Below, piece after piece: positions 9,195-21,868 of a DNA stretch of 64,000 nucleotides (within the stretch, counting starts at the first letter, position 1; each line of letters begins with the position of its first letter). This DNA comes from Chytridium lagenaria (lineage: Eukaryota > Chytridiomycota > Chytridiomycetes > Chytridiales > Chytridiaceae). A model generated the notes under the pieces. It did not search any database. It was not told the DNA's origin and worked only from the letters and a program-made list of their open reading frames with translations. The position numbers and the translations under genes were made by a program. The stretch lies in NCBI GenBank assembly GCA_025449115.1, contig JAHLKC010000079.1:1-64000 (forward strand), written 5' to 3'.

Positions 9195-10014
9195 ATGATA
9201 ATTTACTATATTAAGGTTGTAAGTGTGAACGATTTTTTGAAAGAACAAGAGGTTGAACCACAACAAGGTAAACCTTCATTATATTATGAAACACCTTTCT
9301 TTGCCAAACATGTAACGCTTACGCTTCTTTGTCATTCTACTACGAGACACGTAACAACAAGAAGAATGGCTGAAGCCGAGGGTGAAGGTAAGATATGTTT
9401 GTAGTATACCTTCACAAATCTATAAACTTTTCAATTTTTTTCGCAATTGTCAATAGAATCTGCCGAGGAACCACATGCCGTAACCGAGGAGAGTCCTCGC
9501 AAAGCATCCAAAGAAACTCATAGATCGGAAGAAACCGCCCTTACTGAAGAGGCACCTGTGGTTGGTGGAAAGCGGAAACATCGGGAGGAGCGTGTAGGTA
9601 TGATGGATATGTACCATTTAATATTTTTTCTGCAGTAGAACCAAAAACAGCCAAAGGCTTCTTCAAAGAGCACTGACAAGATGGTTAAAACCTTAGCGGT
9701 ATATCCAGAATGTATGCTATTTGAATTACTTCTTGCTTACATTTGCTTTAGATGTCACAAAATCCTCAACAAAAGAAAACTTCTGGCATACTCTAGAGCT
9801 GTTAACCTCAAGTTCACACTGGCATACTCTAGAGCTGAGTTCACAAAGACTGATAACAAGGAAGAAGAAATCTTTGCTGTAAGTTACCTTAATTGTAAAT
9901 TATTTCTAATATATATCTTTTAGGGACTGTCTCACTTGTGGTTGTCACTTCATCCAACAACACCATCGGTCACAAAAATCTATGCAAACAAGCTTGGCAT
10001 TTCAGGTTCTAATT
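9195..10014 (+). CDS. Multi-exon hypothetical acidic/basic protein
   Basis: Exon 1, from the ATG at 9195, encodes MIIYYIKVVSVNDFLKEQEV and onwards. A phase-matched intron (9388-9456) leads to an E/K-rich exon (ESAEEPHAVTEES, GGKRKHREER). A 45-base intron (9594-9638) leads to NQKQPKASSKSTDKMVKTLA, which ends at a GTATAT donor. A later exon may run from about 9752 past a duplicated CTGGCATACTCTAGAGCTG (9782 and 9820). The last segment after 9922 reads GLSHLWLSLHPTTP and stops near 10014. Phases in the middle do not agree without a frame change, so the 3' half is uncertain. I do not recognise the protein. Its composition suggests a disordered, perhaps nuclear, product. Confidence 0.35.
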
Positions 10015-10235
10015 AGTTGCACCTTTCCTTCCTTTTTTTTATTTGCTGTAGTGGTATTGTATGTATAGCTGGTGCTTGTATTTTAAAGTAATGTCATTTT
10101 TTCTATAACGCTCTTGTATTTGCAGTGCATACTTCAGTATGTATATACATATTGCCGAATAAAGTCTGTCGGCATTTAAATCTTGATGAAAACTTAATTT
10201 GGTATACATTATAGGTGTTTACATTACTTTTCACT

Positions 10236-10934
10236 TCAATTCATAGTCAACTTTTCATATATTGCATGTTCTAGAAGGCAGTGCTGGTCACCCAGATGTT
10301 TAATCTCATTATGGGAAGCAATCACCTTTATCAACACTACCAACCTGCCATCCAAAGGCAAATAAGAACCATGACTCCCCAGTACTTTAGGCTTAAAGGA
10401 GGCCAATTCATCCAGAATTGAATTCCCTACCGAGGTTATCTTCAATTTCAGTCATTTGACGAAGGTTCCAAACCAATTGGGGCGGCATTCATCTGGATCT
10501 TTGTCCAATACTGGGACCATGCTGCTGCCGCAAACATCTGTGTAGACTATCCTAGCAATTTGGAGAGTGAGGTAGGTATATACCATCTCACCTACAATGA
10601 TCTGTATCAATTCTGGCCCAAGACCACCTAGTTTCAAAGACGTATGCAATAAATTGTTTTTGCGCAGCTACTGAAAAGATAAGGTAAGTATATTGATAAA
10701 GGAACCAGTTCAAACCGTTGCAGCTCCTTTACTGCATACATGACAATTGTCTTTTGCGCCTATCTCTGCAGCTAGTTCCTTGTTAGTGGAAAGAGTAATC
10801 CTGGGGGTCCTTGTTCTTTGACCAAAATAACCCAAAAATTTTACAACCTGCCCATCCCAACTTTTACCCCCCCTTATAATATGCCACATATGGCTCTCAA
10901 GGAAACTATTTTTGAATTTTGCTTTCTCTGCCAA
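10236..10934 (-). CDS. Unrecognised minus-strand coding segment
   Basis: Three adjacent open stretches read in the same direction. The first (from 10934) includes WDGQVVKFLGYFGQRTRTP and TLSTNKELAAEIG. An intron-like GTAAAG..CAG joins it to AAQKQFIAYVFETRWSWARI. The last stretches include VYTDVCGSSMVPVLDKDPDE and LVVLIKVIASHNEIKHLGDQ. Sequence quality looks coding, but I cannot name a family and the reading frame is not continuous. It could be an old transposon or a lineage-specific gene. Confidence 0.25.
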
Positions 10935-11898
10935 AAATTATAAGGCAAAAGCATTAACACAAAAAAATACACCAAAAGTATCGAACCCCAACTCTGATCA
11001 TAAGAATGTAAAAATAAAAATATAAAAAAAGGTAGAGTAAAACTAAATACATACAAGCCCGTCCAAACATAAAACTACTTTATATAGAAGATAAATTAAA
11101 TGTAAAATTACTTTAAACTGAAGATAAATCAAACCAAAGTAAATAAATCAGCAAAAACCCGCGTAAAATGCTGCAACTGATAAATAGGAAGCTCCAACGG
11201 GTGACTCTTGATGCCGTCACTGCCTAATCCCTAATGTAAATACTGAAAAACCGCATTCAAACTAAATTTCTGACATTCGCTTTATAAAGCATTGTCTTCT
11301 GTATCTTCTTTATTTTTGTGTTGAATAAGTGTCTCCATTTCCTGTATAATGTTATTAGATAGATTGTTTACCTTCATGTTTACCTTCATATCTACTCTTT
11401 GACATGGGAGGCTTCCCTGAGGCTCTCTTTGATCCTTGTTCCCCTAGCCATTGCGAAGCCATACCGTGAGATTGAGGGATGGAATGAAAATTTGGATTAA
11501 TTCAGTGATGGATGATAGATGAGATGGATAAGTTGATGGAGTGAATGATGGAGGGCTTCAAGAATAGTGGTAAGCGACTTTCAATAAGTGTTGCTCCTTT
11601 TACTTGATGACTGCTCCATCGCTTTTATCTTCTATAAAGCGGACACTTACAAAAGGGTTGGAAGATTCCTATTTTCTGTTCGGGTACCCCTGACGCGAAC
11701 CCTGATATCATAAGCGCTTCAATTTTAAGGTCGGTCTAAAAGGAGACAGAGCTTTGGTCGTTGATTAAGTCTGCAGTAAACGGTTCATTCGATCCCATGC
11801 AACAAAAATCAAAAGAAAAGAAATAGCTTTTAACTATCATAAAGATTTATTGCAATACCAGGACTTATGTGAGTGTTCAGCAATCAACATCAAAGAAT
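10935..11898. other. Intergenic, no gene seen
   Basis: AT-rich DNA with short GATGGA-type runs near 11500-11560. It lies downstream of the alpha-actinin gene and separates the repeat-rich left part from the gene-dense right part. Confidence 0.4.
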
Positions 11899-14336
11899 TC
11901 ACGAAATAAAGACGTTCTTCACAAAGCTCTTGAAGTTGAACCCTTCCCCAGATTTTGGAAGAACTCGCTTAAAGTAGTCTACAACGGCCGGAGAAACTCC
12001 ACCCACTTAAGAAATACAACGTTAATGAAAGTTACATCAATTGATAACGTACTTATCAAGTCCTTCTCAGTAATGTATTCTTTATCAACCGCAAGGTTCT
12101 TGAAAGCCGCCTCACAATCCGCCGCCGTCATCCTATCTTCCGCCGTCGACTTGACATGTTCCATAAAGGGTTGGAACGACACATAATCATCAGATGAGAT
12201 AGCTCCAAAGATGCGTTCGAATTCGGCATCACCGCTGACATCTCCTAAAGCTTGAAGAGCACCACGGAACTGATCCTTATTGAGCGCGTTCTTATTGTCC
12301 TTGTCGAAATGCTTAAAGGTTTCGGTCCATTCGTCCAATTGAGCGGCGGTCACGTTGGTCACCCCACGAGCAATGATTTGGTTCTCAATAAATGCGATTT
12401 TTTTAGTCAAGCTAGCTGAAGTGAGCCTATACAAAAAAATGTTTAAGTTACTACGGCGGTATTGAAAGAAACACGAATGTAAAAAAAATTTATAATAGGT
12501 ACCTGTAGTCGAACGAGAGATCCTCATAAGTCAAAAGAGTGTATTGGTTGTCCACAATATTCGCGGCTGCGCAATCGGCAAACCTAGCCTCCGCCAACTA
12601 CACAACATAAACATACAAACAGACGAAAAAAGACTAACCTTTAAGTGTGAAGAAAGCGCCTCAAGTGAAACCAAAAGACCACGGATGTCGCGAAGTTGCT
12701 CCTCCAAATCACTATCGCCTTTATAAAAAAAAAAATCAGGTCATGTAAAAAATAAATAATAGAAATAGCATACCATCAACAGATGCAAGAGATTTAGCAA
12801 TCTGTTTAAAGTTCAAGTTGAGCACATTGGCCACCTCAGCAAAGTCCCTCCTGAGGCGATCACGAGATTCGCGGACAAAGGCGAGAAGGGATTGCTTCCG
12901 ACCAACTTCTTCCTTCAAAAAGTTTTCCCACGACGCTTCGATATCCTTAAAAATACCCTTAATACATTGATCACCCGTTCCTTCATATTACCTGTGGCTT
13001 CAAACCGTCCGGAGGAACGTATGGAGATAACTTGTAAGTCTTGAGCTTGGTCAATATATTTCCAAGTAGAGAGTCAATCTCTTGTTTCTCGCTTATTTAA
13101 AAAAAAAGGAAACAGTTTCAATTAGTTTAAAAAAGAGCAAGATTTGATAGCGATTTGTGGATACTTACACAATCCAATCCCTCTTGGTCGTGACTTTAAA
13201 ATTCTCAAACTCGTTTAACTGACTCCTTGCCTGCTGATAATTCTCCCTCGTCTGCGCGACCACCCTTCAATAACAAGGTTGATCCCAGCCAACAACCTCT
13301 CAACCCTCTTCTCATAATCATTCTGCATCTCCCAGGCCCCAATAAGAATCTGTCCCAACTGCGCAACTCGTCGTCCAGCAACCCCAACCTTATCCATAGC
13401 GGAGAAGGCATGATAGAATTGTGAAATATAGGTAATGACAGATCTCTCATCGGGCTTAGCAATATCAACAAGATCCTCGACTTCCATGAGCTTGGGGTAC
13501 CCAGGTAGGCTTCAGCAACGTCCATTGCGAGTTTAGTGTTTTCACGCTTGCTGGATTTATCGAGAGCCCAGTAATCAATGAGGTCGGGTCGGTGGCGATG
13601 AATAAGTCCACATAAAGCAAGACCGTCCGTCCAGGATCCTTGGAAATCTTTGATCTGTGCATGATGAGAAAAGTCAGCCACCAGAGTATCTTTTTACATG
13701 AAAGTCCTTTGCGTAAGGCACGGTTTTCCTCTGACACCAAAGAAGAAGACCCTCCTTTGCACTCAAACCCTCCTCACTTAAACGTTAGATATAGAATGTA
13801 ATGGGTACTGCAAACCTGATTTCAGCAATGTCGAAGCGGAGAATGATACTCCAAATGAGTCCAAGAAGAAGCTTTGCATTCTCATCGACAATATCTTCAG
13901 CTAATTCGGATGTTCAATGACCATCCAGGCACATTCATTACAAACCTCCAATGTTGGTCAACGCAACACCGCGTTTCTTGATAAAACTCAAAGCCGTCCC
14001 AACATTCTCCACCTTCTGAATCCTCATCTTCGGCAACTTGTTATACCTTCCCAACGAAGCATCGGAAAGTGATTCCATTAACAAGATGAGCTTTTCCCCT
14101 GACGAGAAATCCGACTCTAGGGTATTTCCCGATACCACAATGTTGGGTCCCTTCTTTTTAAGACTACCCACAAGAAACGGTTACATCATCGACTTCACAA
14201 GTCATGCTTACTGGTTGTTTACCCAGTTGGCGAACGTACGCCTCTGAGTGGTTTCCACTGCCTGTCTTGCTGGAGGACATAGACTTCTTGAGAGCGTGTA
14301 AGCCCCTCTTGAGAGCGGGAGAATGGCGTTTCCATG
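11899..14336 (-). CDS. Alpha-actinin (short, fungal-type rod)
   Basis: An actin-bundling protein of the cortex or contractile ring. Order on the minus strand: CH1 with [13 protein letters not shown] and [18 protein letters not shown]2 with [20 protein letters not shown] and [20 protein letters not shown]; a rod of only about 280 residues, room for about two spectrin repeats instead of the animal four; then EF-hands ([15 protein letters not shown]) and the C-terminal [11 protein letters not shown] with a stop at 11899-11901. The first EF loop has K at position 5 and Q at 12, so calcium binding is doubtful. Frame changes occur near 13490 and in the first exon. The ATG at 14336 starts an open stretch, but joining it to CH1 needs a one-base shift, so the N-terminus is uncertain. 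Confidence 0.85.
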
Positions 14337-14594
14337 GTATGAACAAACAAAGGAGCGGTGTTTTTGGACTTGTCCCCTTATTTATTAAAAATTTATATTC
14401 ACTATGAGAAGGAGAAGAGGCGCATCAAACGCAGGACGTCTGTGACGGTTCTCGACAGCAGCGACGTGGATTCACTCTGGCATCTGCTCTTGCCGGAGAT
14501 TGCTGCAATAAATGGAAGATACTCGAATGCATCTTGATAAAAGGTGTATTTCGTTAGCTTTAATAAATGGGATTGGAGAAAAGAATAAAAACCA

Positions 14595-17030
14595 TTACAT
14601 TGTTTTTCTCAGCATTCGAAACATCAATTTGGTCTCATCCGTCACCTCAGCCTCTTGCGAGAAATATGCAATCTTGATGGTTTTTTCGCCAACCTTGTAA
14701 TTTCCATCGAAAATCAAGTTTTTCCAAATATTCTTTGACGAAGGATGTTAAGAAGAAAACACTATATGTCAAAAGGGCTTACCCCATCGTCGTCCTTCTG
14801 CACACCATCTTGAATCTGGAAAACAACTTTGGAGCTTGAAACATTTCGATTACTTGGACTTCGCCTGAACGAGAAAAAGGACGCGCACAATCCAATGCCA
14901 AGTTCGCATGCCTCCTCAACAGCCGGATTCTGACCATTTAGACAATTCCATTGTACATTCATATTTACCTTAATTATTACATGGTCTATCCCGCTATCTT
15001 TTAAAGTGGTTGGCCCCAAAAAGTTCAGACCGACTTGCGACATTTTCTAGTAAAGTTCAATTAACAAAAAGAAAAAATGAATACCGTGAAAAAGAAGTGA
15101 CGGCGACATCAATTCACCCTTCAATACGCTCTCAAGATATTTTGTTGTTGGTTTTAAAAGTCGACAGGCGCCTTCTCTAATCTCAATCTCGATTTCAGTC
15201 ACCGCACCCTGAACTTTTAACAGTGTGCTTTTGCTGTCTATAGGCTTCAATTCCCAGTGCTGGAAAGGGTATTCTGCAAACGTCCGCTGTATACTTTCGT
15301 TAAAAGGCACGATATTTTATATGTTTATATACCTGGACCAATGCGGTGGGACCAAATTGTGTTGTTCTGAATTTAATATGGCCAAGTTCTAATTCATTCT
15401 TGTTAGACAATAATACACAAAGAAGAAGGAATACGAAAGGACGCACCAACATTGATCTCAACATCTCCAATATTTTCTTCCGACCAAGCTTTTTCAGATT
15501 CCTGCCATGACATGATTTTCGCAGATTCCTTATGAATAAAGCAAGAGGGGAATATCTCGTAAGAAACTAATGTTGGCCAAATATTTGTATCCGCTGCTTG
15601 GCCTCCACCTCCTTCCTCTTCCTCATCGTTCGCTTCCGTGACGGGTTTTTTTGAATGGATACGTTATTTTCTTTAATTTTCCAGCAGGCGACAAAACTGG
15701 AAGAAAATACGGTGAAATCAGTACAAATAGATTGGCAGAACGAACTTTGACGGATGATCCATTTATCAAACGACTTGGGAGGTTCTGGCATTTCAAAAAG
15801 ATCAAAGTACAAATTCCGCCGACAATGGAATAATGATTTAAACCTTCCTGTTCCTGGAAAGGGGCGGAAGCAGTGAATCCAGTTTCGTAGAGCATCCGAA
15901 CAGAGACATTGGCGAGGGCTATGGGCTTTGGTAACGTCATTGACAGGTTGATATTTGAAAATCAATGGCTTTGTGTCTTTAAAGTCAAATGAGCATCAAC
16001 CATTACGGCATAGTAAACGAACCGCGGATTCTTGGTTAAATTTCCCCAAACTCCAAAATAGTAGCGATCTGTTCCGCAAGAATGTTGAAAGTTTTCATTT
16101 GCTTCTACTTGAAAGTGATCCACGTGCTAATACAAGTTTAGGCGGGCGACTCATTTTTGAGTAAACTCCTACCTGTAATACACGAGTGGTGACCAAATCC
16201 CATTTTAATTGCACCATAAACCGTAATTCCAGCAAATGCGCTCTTAATGCAGATATTGAGATTCGTTTGTTTATCTTTCGAAACCGCCATGGCCTTTGCG
16301 ATTTCGTCACAGAGCTAGAGGCGAGTTATAAGTCTGCTGTGTAATTTACACGACTCCAAACCTTTTCGATGTTGGGAAGGACATGTAGAAGGTTCTGGAG
16401 AGAAGATTCGTCATCAGCACCAAGCGACTCCTCCTTCCATAATGACAGGTATGTGTTGAGCTCCCTTTCATTATTTGGTTCCGGCAATGCATGACAGTCC
16501 AGAAACCGTTCCACTGCAATAACCATATCAGACCAAGAAGAAGATCGTTTTGTATAAACCTCTATCTCTGATAATGACTCCTTTGCAGCAGACGCAATTT
16601 CGCCGTTATGTTTGTCCAGCAGAGTTCGTTCCTGCTGCGACTCTTCTTCGAGTCTTTCCTTGTTCTTTGTTGAGAAATATGCACCATGTCAGTCAGACAA
16701 TTCCTTTATGATTTGACATGTTCAGTGCAGTAAAAACGTACCTGCAGAAAGAGCTGTTCCAAGGCCTCCTTCTCCCTCTGCTCCTTTTGTTCACGCTCTT
16801 TCCGAGCTCTCACCTCCGCCAGTCTAGCCTCTAGTTTCCGAATAGTATAAAAACAAAAAGAAAAAAGGAGATCGCACAGTCAGTCCCTTTCCCCCAATGT
16901 GAGTGAGTAGAGGATGAAGATAGCTACCCTCATCCGCCTTTCTCTTTCTCTCATCTTCCTCGGCTTGCAGCTTTTCCGCATCAATCTTTTTGCTCTTCTT
17001 TGCCGACCCTCCCTTTTTCTTTGATGACAT
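14595..17030 (-). CDS. DNAI7: DNAI7/CASC1 (IC97) axonemal dynein-associated protein
   Basis: This family helps assemble or regulate inner dynein arms of motile cilia. The N-terminus is MSSKKKGGSAKKSKKIDAEK, the Lys-rich start typical of the family, followed by a charged coiled coil (QREKEALEQLFLQ) and the IC97 N-domain (ERELNTYLSLWKEESLG). Later exons give YYFGVWGNLTKNPRF, LPKPIALANVSVRMLYETGF, IQRTFAEYPFQHWELKP and LMSPSLLFH; the C-terminus includes FRRSPSNRNVSSSKVVFQI. The stop (TAA) is at 14595-14597. Introns are short. One-base frame changes fall in A/T runs at 15958-15961 and 15045-15048 and look like assembly errors. The gene is divergent from ARP4 with about 240 bases between. Its presence implies a motile flagellate stage. 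Confidence 0.85.
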
Positions 17031-17273
17031 TTCTCTCTAAAAATGAATGCAGGATTTGTTGTGATTATTAAATATTGAAAAAACAGTGTTTTTTCCGTTT
17101 AGCTCTTGCGGTCACACCGACATTTGTCCTTTGGAATCCTGGAGCAATTCGTTTTTGCTACCAGTTTTGCTGCTGACTGAGTGACTGACGGACTGTCTGT
17201 GTGTGATAAAGCACTTTTTGGGTGGCTGCGAGAACAGAGATAGTTTTGAAAAACCATTTGAAAAACAGAGACT

Positions 17274-18942
17274 ATGGTCGTCGGTACATTTGGTGGAGAT
17301 GAGGTTGGAGCTGTCGTGCTGGACATTGGCTCTTCAACCACCCGTGTCGGACATGCCAGGAGAAGATTCTCCAAAAGCAGGTAACAAATAAGCTCCCATC
17401 CTTCGACATGGCCACTTTGAGCTATCTGAACTGACTGACTGGCTGACTGACTGACTGACTGACTATCTTGTGAACCAGTATTCCCATCAGTCGCTGGATA
17501 TGTGACGGATGCATCAACTGGGAACAGGAGCAAGTATGTTGGCGAAGCACAGGTCTTTCCTTGGAAAGAGAATATGGATATCATCTCCCCACTGGAGAAT
17601 GGAATAGGTTTGGAACCTTCACAATTTTACCATCAGTTTGACCAGAGACTTAGTCCGGGACTGGGATGTATTGGAAGCACTTTGGGATTAATTCCGTTAG
17701 ACAACGACTGAGAAGCAATCATGAGGAACATCCGTTACTGATGGTGGAGCCTGCATACAATCCGAGGGAAACACGAGAAAAGATGATTGAAATGGCTTTC
17801 GAAAAGTTCAATGTTCCTGCATTTTATCTGGGAAAGTCTCCTGTTCTTGCAGCGTAAGGACGACCTTTGTTTTTGTGCGTTACTTAAAGTTTATAAAAGT
17901 TTCGCTGCTGGAAAATCCACTGCGTGGTGCTGGAATCCGGGTCAGATATGACCACCGCCGTACCCGTTTCAGATGGATTTATTCTCAAGAAAGGTTGGTT
18001 TTCACTTTACGCAAAAAAAAATCTAACGTAATGAAGGCATTCGGAAGGAGTCTTTGGCCGGAAATACTGTTTCTAATTACGCTCAGCAAGTTTTGGAGTC
18101 GATGAACGTCAAAGTCATACCCCCGTATATGATATCAAGAAAGATTGCCGTAGATGCAGGGACCCCCTCAAAAGCCACCATGCACAATCGGTCAGCCATT
18201 CCATCCTTCCACCAATTCTCCGTCAACGTGGGTTACAACACATGCACCTTTGAAAATATTTATTGGAATTTAGAGGGTTCTCGCCGAATTCAAAGAAACC
18301 GTGTGTCATGTCTCAGAATACCATTCACCGAAGAGTGAGTTCTCGCAACCGCAAACCCCTTGTATCTAATCTCGGGTACCCCCCTTTAGATTTATCGCAG
18401 GTCGTGCCGCCAAATCCTTTGAATTCCCTGACGGTTACAACAATGCATTCGCAGCGGAACGGTTTAGAATCCCAGAAGTGTTATTCAAACCCATCAATTG
18501 TAATATTTCATTTTTTAGGTAAAAAATCATTAACCGTAGTTATAGGCGCAATTGCAAGAACCTGTCGTGGGAGCACCACAGTTGATTCAATCAGCCATCT
18601 CATCATGTGATGTGGATGTTCGGTACCAATTAGGGTTGAATGTGTGGTTTCTGGAGGAAATACGTTGTTTGGGGGATACGCTGATCGATTGGCAAACACT
18701 TTGACAAACAGTGGAATGGGGTGAGTATTTTGGAATAGGCACATTGGTCTATTTGTGACTGAACGGTTTACGCCATGAAGATTAAATTCAGAGTCACGGC
18801 TACAAACTCTACGGTTGAGCGCAAGTATGGACCGTGGATTGGAGGCTCTATTCTTGCGTCATTGGGTACCTTTCATCAAATGTGGATTTCGAAGAAGGAG
18901 TACGAAGAAAAGGGTGCCGCGATCGAAAAGCGGATACCTTAA
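17274..18942 (+). CDS. ARP4: Actin-related protein 4 (ARP4/BAF53-like)
   Basis: A nuclear actin-related subunit of chromatin remodelling and NuA4-type acetyltransferase complexes. It starts [20 protein letters not shown], the Arp4 signature (GGDEV..DIGS). VGHA then GEDSPKA follow, but across a one-base frame change near 17358. An intron (17381-17478) precedes [11 protein letters not shown]. Later parts include [38 protein letters not shown], then a phosphate-loop-like region with [10 protein letters not shown], and the C-terminal [20 protein letters not shown] with KKEYEEKGA, closing on a TAA at 18940-18942. Further frame changes occur at about 17620, 17930 and 18290. Its first intron carries a GACT-repeat tract. 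Confidence 0.9.
17428..17464. repeat. GACT tetranucleotide tract in ARP4 intron 1
   Basis: About nine CTGA/GACT units, one carrying a G. A related TGACTGAG run lies upstream of the start codon at about 17173-17202. Confidence 0.7.
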
Positions 18943-19090
18943 TTTATATATAGTTTTGTATGTTGAAATAAATAGTCGATCTAAAAATGAAATGATGAAT
19001 GGCTCATGTTTGCTACTCTATTACCATACCACCCATAATAATTTATTTTCCTACACAACTATTACATTAATGCTGCCCCAAATCGCCCGC

Positions 19091-21868
19091 TTAAGTATGT
19101 ATTTCATTTCTTCTTCTTTTTGAGTGGTGTGATTTACGATGACTCTTATCCTCAGACTTGATTTTCTCAACAGCAGGTTTGATTCCGGCTTTCTCAATAG
19201 CAGCTTTTGCAAACTTTTTTATCTTTGCCTTCATTTCTTCTGAGACTGAAGTCGGTATCGGTTGCTTCTTTGCTTCCTTTTCAAGAATCTGATGTGTAAT
19301 CTGCGGAAAACATTTTAGGAAAACAAAAAAAAACTGAGGAGAACAAACCTTTCGCGCAAGCTTTTTAAACTTCTCCGGATCCATTTCACTCTTGTATTTG
19401 CTTAAAGTCTTGACCACAACTTCCGAACCTTTACAGATGTTAACACAGTTCCCTGAAATCAAAAAAAACAAAAAACAAAAAAAAAACTCACCCCTGGCCG
19501 CAACGCCTTAACTCTTCCACACCCCCCGACGCAGACTGATTTCCTGCCGCATTATTCACCGCTGCAGCCTGCGCCTGTTTCACGATGGCCTCAATCTCAG
19601 CCTCTGAAACTCCCTCAACGATCGACGAAAGTGTCCGAATATCCTCTGAGGACGTCCGCTCGGCCGGAAACTCCCATTGGGTCTTTCGCGTGATAACGTT
19701 ATAATAATACGTCTTTCCCTCTGCTTGTGCTGTTCTCCATGATTTCGGAAGTGGAAGTTCAGCGAGTCCTTCTACCCTTGGAGATGACAGAGAGTTGGGT
19801 GCGGAATTTGTTGAAGGGGTTCTATTTGGCCAAGACTTAGAGTCGTCTGTACGTCGTGATGGTGCTCTTGGAAAAAACACAGCCGACTCATTGCTTTTCC
19901 CGCTTGCCTCCCATGCTGAGAGTGTTTGACGGTTCGCCTTGTAAAGAATTTGTGACAACGGATAGAGGTTCGTCAGAAACATCAGGTTTCGAGCGCTTCC
20001 TCTCCGCTTCGGACCCTTCGTCAATGCTTCTCTTCTATCAGGATCGCCAGAATTCTATAAAAAAGTCAGCACAAAAACCTGAGGGCTTCAGCCGACCTCT
20101 GAATTTGCACGTTTCGGGATTCTATAAACGGTTGGAAGTTGTGACCACTGACTAAGAAGCTATAAATAGTGAGCAATGAATCCAAAGTAATTAAATGAGA
20201 ACCTCTTTTGCCGTGTTTTCAACGTAAAACTGGGGATGGTCCGTGAGCTTCATGACTACTTCCTCAATTTGATGATCGACTATAGAGTTTCGTGATGAAA
20301 TGGGGAGAGAGACAAGTGTTTTCAAGGTCTAGATTATAAAGTATTTAAAAAACAGGAGCATATAAAAATAAGCTGACCTCATGACAAACGTTAGCATCGG
20401 ACTTCATAAAATGCATCAGGAACGATTTCAAGACAGGTAGACCATGATATTGGAAGAAATTTTCTTTGAAGCGACGGAGAGGATGTAAGCTAATCGAGTT
20501 AGCTTTTAATCCATTATTGCTATCACCTGAAGACGCCTGAGCAATTTCTGAACACGGCTACCTTTTGATATGGAATAAACATGGATTTGACAAGCTTTTG
20601 AACGGACTCTTCCGATTCCAGACCTCGTTCGTCTCTCTAAATTGCATGTAAGTCGCTATTGTTTATCATGAACGATTCAAACCGAATTGGTGGGTCCTTT
20701 ATAGTCCTCATCGTCACTATCCATGCTACTTCTTTTTACAGCTTTAACAGATCTCGACGAATCTATGTATTCTGTTGTTTCAACGTCTACTAAAGTCAGA
20801 ATATTTATATCTCCTCAACCGACCTTCATCTTCATCATCATAACCCAGTAAATCCGCCTTCTTCTCCCCCCCAATTACTCCTTTACATATTGGCTCTCCA
20901 CAATAACATGCCTGCGGCTCATCCCTTTCACCAAGGTTAATCCCAACCTCAAACAGATCCACCTACCCATATCTCTCAAACTTATAATCAAAAGTGAGCT
21001 CTTCGTTCGCAAGCGATCTCACGTAGCGTGAATATCCCCATTCTCAATTCCGATCCTACGATCCATTTCTGTAATTCGCAGTTGGGTGCACAACTGTGGT
21101 TCATGAATCTAGCAATATTTCCTCGTCGTCCGGCATCCAGTACTTCATCCGATTTAAGACTCATGAAATAAAAGTGCTTGGCTCCTGATTCCCCGTATTC
21201 CCTCACTCGTTTATTAAACATCGGTCTTGTCACAACTTCGCCGACATACTGAAGGATGTGGTTGGGCCAAGCACATAAATCCACTCTCACCTCAATTACG
21301 AATTGATTCCTTTCAAATGTTATTTTGGCAAACAAAGATAATCTACCTCTTAAGCTCCCGTTTTGACCGCAATCCGTATCCTTTCTTCTCTGTGGTAAAA
21401 TACCTCGATCGGTGCATACTCTCGGTTCATAAATCTTTGACACATTTAAAACACTCCTCCCCGCAAGGCATATATCACCTTCTGTTTAAGCAGTACTATC
21501 CCACATGGACAGTGCTTAACAGAACACTCAAATAAAAGTGCTCGATTGATGCATCGGAATCATCTCCGCATGCGGTCCCAGGCTCGTCCAAATCTGACAG
21601 GTTTAGCAAGTCCCCTAATCTTTCTCGCCGTACCTGGATCGTATTTACAGCTACAAGGGACGACCTCTATTTCTATCCTCCCATTCGCCGCTCCCTTGTA
21701 CTCGTTCCGGTCAATGTCTGTGTAGACCGATTTCAGCTCCGTCCAAATGCTTTCAGACTTGTGGTGGGTGTGAACTATATTATTTTCTAGAAAAATTGCC
21801 TGGTCCCATTCTGCAAAAGCGACTGTTCGGATGAAACGGGTCAAGCCCGAACACCATGATGAGAACAA
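19091..21868 (-). CDS. SETD2: SETD2/Set2-type histone H3 lysine-36 methyltransferase
   Basis: Methylates H3K36 behind elongating RNA polymerase II. Domains in order: an AWS region (CSCKYDPG, TACGDDSD, CINRALLFECSVKHCPCG); the SET domain (YVGEVVTRPMFNKRVREYG, NIARFMNHSCAPNCELQKW, EELTFDYKFERYG); post-SET (CYCGEPICKGVIGG); a helical middle region (HGLPVLKSFLMHFMKSDAN, SSRNSIVDHQIEEVVMKL) that looks like a TFIIS N-terminal-type fold; a WW domain (PLPKSWRTAQAEGKTYYYN, TQWEFP); and a C-terminal SRI domain (EMDPEKFKKLARKV, IKKFAKAAIEKAG) that binds the polymerase tail. The stop is at 19091-19093. One-base shifts occur inside AWS, before FDYKF and elsewhere. The 5' end is uncertain: the first ATG I can place, 21868, overlaps the divergent RAD54 start. 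Confidence 0.88.
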
